Shown one piece after another: positions 62,862 through 64,000 of a DNA stretch of 64,000 bases. Position numbers and translations under genes: made by a program. Every line of letters starts with the position of its first letter. The stretch's first letter is position 1. The DNA is from Bradyrhizobium septentrionale (GTDB lineage Bacteria; Pseudomonadota; Alphaproteobacteria; Rhizobiales; Xanthobacteraceae), in NCBI RefSeq assembly GCF_011516645.4, contig NZ_CP088285.1:4420501-4484500 (forward strand), written 5' to 3'. The notes beneath the pieces were generated by a model. That model saw only the letters and a program-made list of their open reading frames with translations. It ran no database searches and was not told where the DNA came from.

Positions 62862-64000
62862 TTGCGTCAGGATAAGTCCTGGAAAGGAGGAAGAATGTGA
62901 CCTGAAACCTTTCAACGTGACCCAGAGGGTTCGACGCCCTCGCGGCAAAGGCGGAGCCCGCCAGCCGGAAGCGAGTCTTGCATGGGTGACGGCAACGTCA
63001 TTCGTGAAGCGTAGACAGCGGGTACTGAAGCCCTGTGGCAGCCTCGAAATCATGGTCGTGCTGAAGCCTTCGCCGTGTTGGATCCGGGGGCAGCACTGGG
63101 AAAGCCGCTATGGTCAGGCTTACCGGTTCGGCCGGGGTCTCAGAGCAGGGCAAAGGTACGGGATGGGCCACCAGGAAACCTGAGAGGTCCCGTTTGTGTC
63201 CACATGAATCGGCCGGACAGGAGCACCGGCCTGAACAATGCTCCGGGCCCGATGACCGACTTGGCGAACATCGGGAGCGCAGACGCGAACACGAAACACC
63301 AAGGCATGTGGAATCCCGAGGCGAAGACATAAGCTGACGGACATGCGCGGCGGGAAGTCGTAGCGGCTTCGTAGTACCGAGGAAGGCGGGGAACTGGGCT
63401 CACCGGGACCCGCTGGAGGGAAGGGAGCCGTCACGCGTTAAGACCCATTGACGAGAAACACGGGAGGGAACCCTGAGTCCCGCAAACCTGTCCACGAAAC
63501 GACAATGGATAGCCGATCTGGCGAGGCAACATCCCGAGCGGGTGCTGACCGCGCTGCATCACCTGATCGACCGTGAATGGATGCTCGAGGCTTATCGTCT
63601 GACGCGCAAGGATGGCGCGCCCGGCGTCGACGGCATGATGGCGACGGACTATGAGGCGAACTTGGAGGTCAATCTTGATGATCTCCTGGCGCGCATCAAA
63701 TCCGGCCGTTACATCGCGCCGCCGGTGCGACGGCACTACATCCCCAAGGCGGATGGCACGGAACGGCCGCTGGGCATCCCGACACTGGAAGACAAGGTGG
63801 CGCAGCGGGCGATTCTCCTGCTGCTAGAGCCGATCTACGAGACGGACTTCTTGCCGTGCTCGTACGGGTTCCGATCGGGACGATCGGCCCATGACGCCCT
63901 GCACGCTCTACGTACCGGGTTCATGGAACAAGGGCTGCGCTGGGTGGTGGACGTCGATATCTCGAAATACTTCGACACCATCGACCACGCACACTTGCGC
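62862..64000 (+). mobile_element. group II intron, 5' part
   Basis: The intron starts TTGCGTCAGGATAAGTCCTG near 62862, where tnpC similarity stops abruptly. It has a roughly 600-bp structured leader (domain I-like stems such as CAGGATAAGTCCTGG and GGGTTCGACGCCC), and an LtrA-type reverse transcriptase follows. The 5' end TTGCG fits the GUGYG-type consensus with one change. The 3' end is beyond the window. Confidence 0.8.
63473..64000 (+). CDS. ltrA: group II intron reverse transcriptase/maturase, partial
   Basis: 176 codons of the N-terminal part run off the window. RT domain 0: ERVLTALHHLIDREWMLEAYRLTRKDGAPGVDG. RT1-RT2: RRHYIPKADGTERPLGIPTLEDKVAQRAILLLLEPIYETDFLPCSYGFRSGRSAHDALHAL. Start of RT3: WVVDVDISKYFDTIDH. 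The frame opens after a TGA at 63449. The residues SPANLSTKRQW following GGGAGGGA suggest initiation at the CTG at 63473, where relatives would have GTG or ATG. The first ATG is at 63581, inside the conserved domain. The protein splices and mobilises the intron. Confidence 0.88.
   Translation, partial: MSPANLSTKRQWIADLARQHPERVLTALHHLIDREWMLEAYRLTRKDGAPGVDGMMATDYEANLEVNLDDLLARIKSGRYIAPPVRRHYIPKADGTERPLGIPTLEDKVAQRAILLLLEPIYETDFLPCSYGFRSGRSAHDALHALRTGFMEQGLRWVVDVDISKYFDTIDHAHLR

Larger units (their letters stand above)
62216..64000 (-). mobile_element. IS66-family element, copy 3, interrupted and running off the edge
   Basis: The left terminal repeat GTAACCGTCCGGTGAGGGCC at 62216 resembles the end of copy 2. 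The tnpC 3' part follows in the expected minus orientation, and a group II intron starts at 62862. The right end of the IS and the rest of tnpC lie beyond the window. The 8 bp before the element are CTTGTGGG, the expected target duplication. Confidence 0.8.

Overview
The window looks like chromosome from an alphaproteobacterium of the Bradyrhizobium / Nitrobacteraceae type. This rests on the GC-rich housekeeping genes, the form of the sigma factors (a 710-residue RpoD and an RpoH), a short Nitrobacter-type chlorite dismutase, a DnaG primase without its zinc ligands, dense palindromic intergenic repeats and a load of IS66-family elements. The assignment is from family knowledge; no database was searched.

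Positions 1-35,700 are ordinary core chromosome. They hold a PepSY membrane protein, signal peptidase II, N-formylglutamate amidohydrolase, two tandem transglutaminase-like genes, gamma-glutamylcyclotransferase, chlorite dismutase, dnaG-rpoD, a secreted TPR-CHAT protein, a murein lytic transglycosylase, an FRG-domain gene, a short-chain dehydrogenase, a single-domain response regulator, a dienelactone hydrolase, a frameshifted LysE exporter, a tiny lysine-rich protein, a diguanylate cyclase, an N-acetylmuramoyl-alanine amidase with broken partial copies, an L,D-transpeptidase, rpoH, rluD, a Rieske protein next to a PQQ dehydrogenase with a lanthanide-type metal site, and a two-subunit molybdenum hydroxylase.

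A tRNA-Glu(CTC) gene at 35,718-35,792 marks a sharp change. Everything to its right is accessory DNA. It starts with an excisionase-like HTH gene and two divergent cassettes. The leftward one (40,193 to 36,443) is a tightly overlapping four-gene operon: an unknown 193-aa protein, a QueC-like PP-loop enzyme with a cysteine zinc site, an XRE-HTH/ImmA-IrrE metallopeptidase, and a PIN-like nuclease. I regard it as the best candidate for an undescribed defence or protein-modification system. The rightward one is a self-inhibited Fic protein translationally coupled to a nuclease-like DUF6998-type protein. Both start from a 144-bp divergent promoter region that carries two copies of a CCGCW-N5-TGCGG inverted repeat.

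From 42 kb on the island is decaying. Two complete IS66 elements, with 8-bp target duplications GATCAATT and GCTTGATC, split identifiable genes that can be rebuilt in frame. An IS5-type element, remnants of IS5 and IS630 transposases, and frameshifted or nonsense-mutated protease, SGNH hydrolase and enoyl-CoA hydratase genes follow. The window ends in a nested structure: a recombinase remnant is hit by a third IS66 copy, whose transposase gene is hit in antisense by a group II intron that runs off the right edge.
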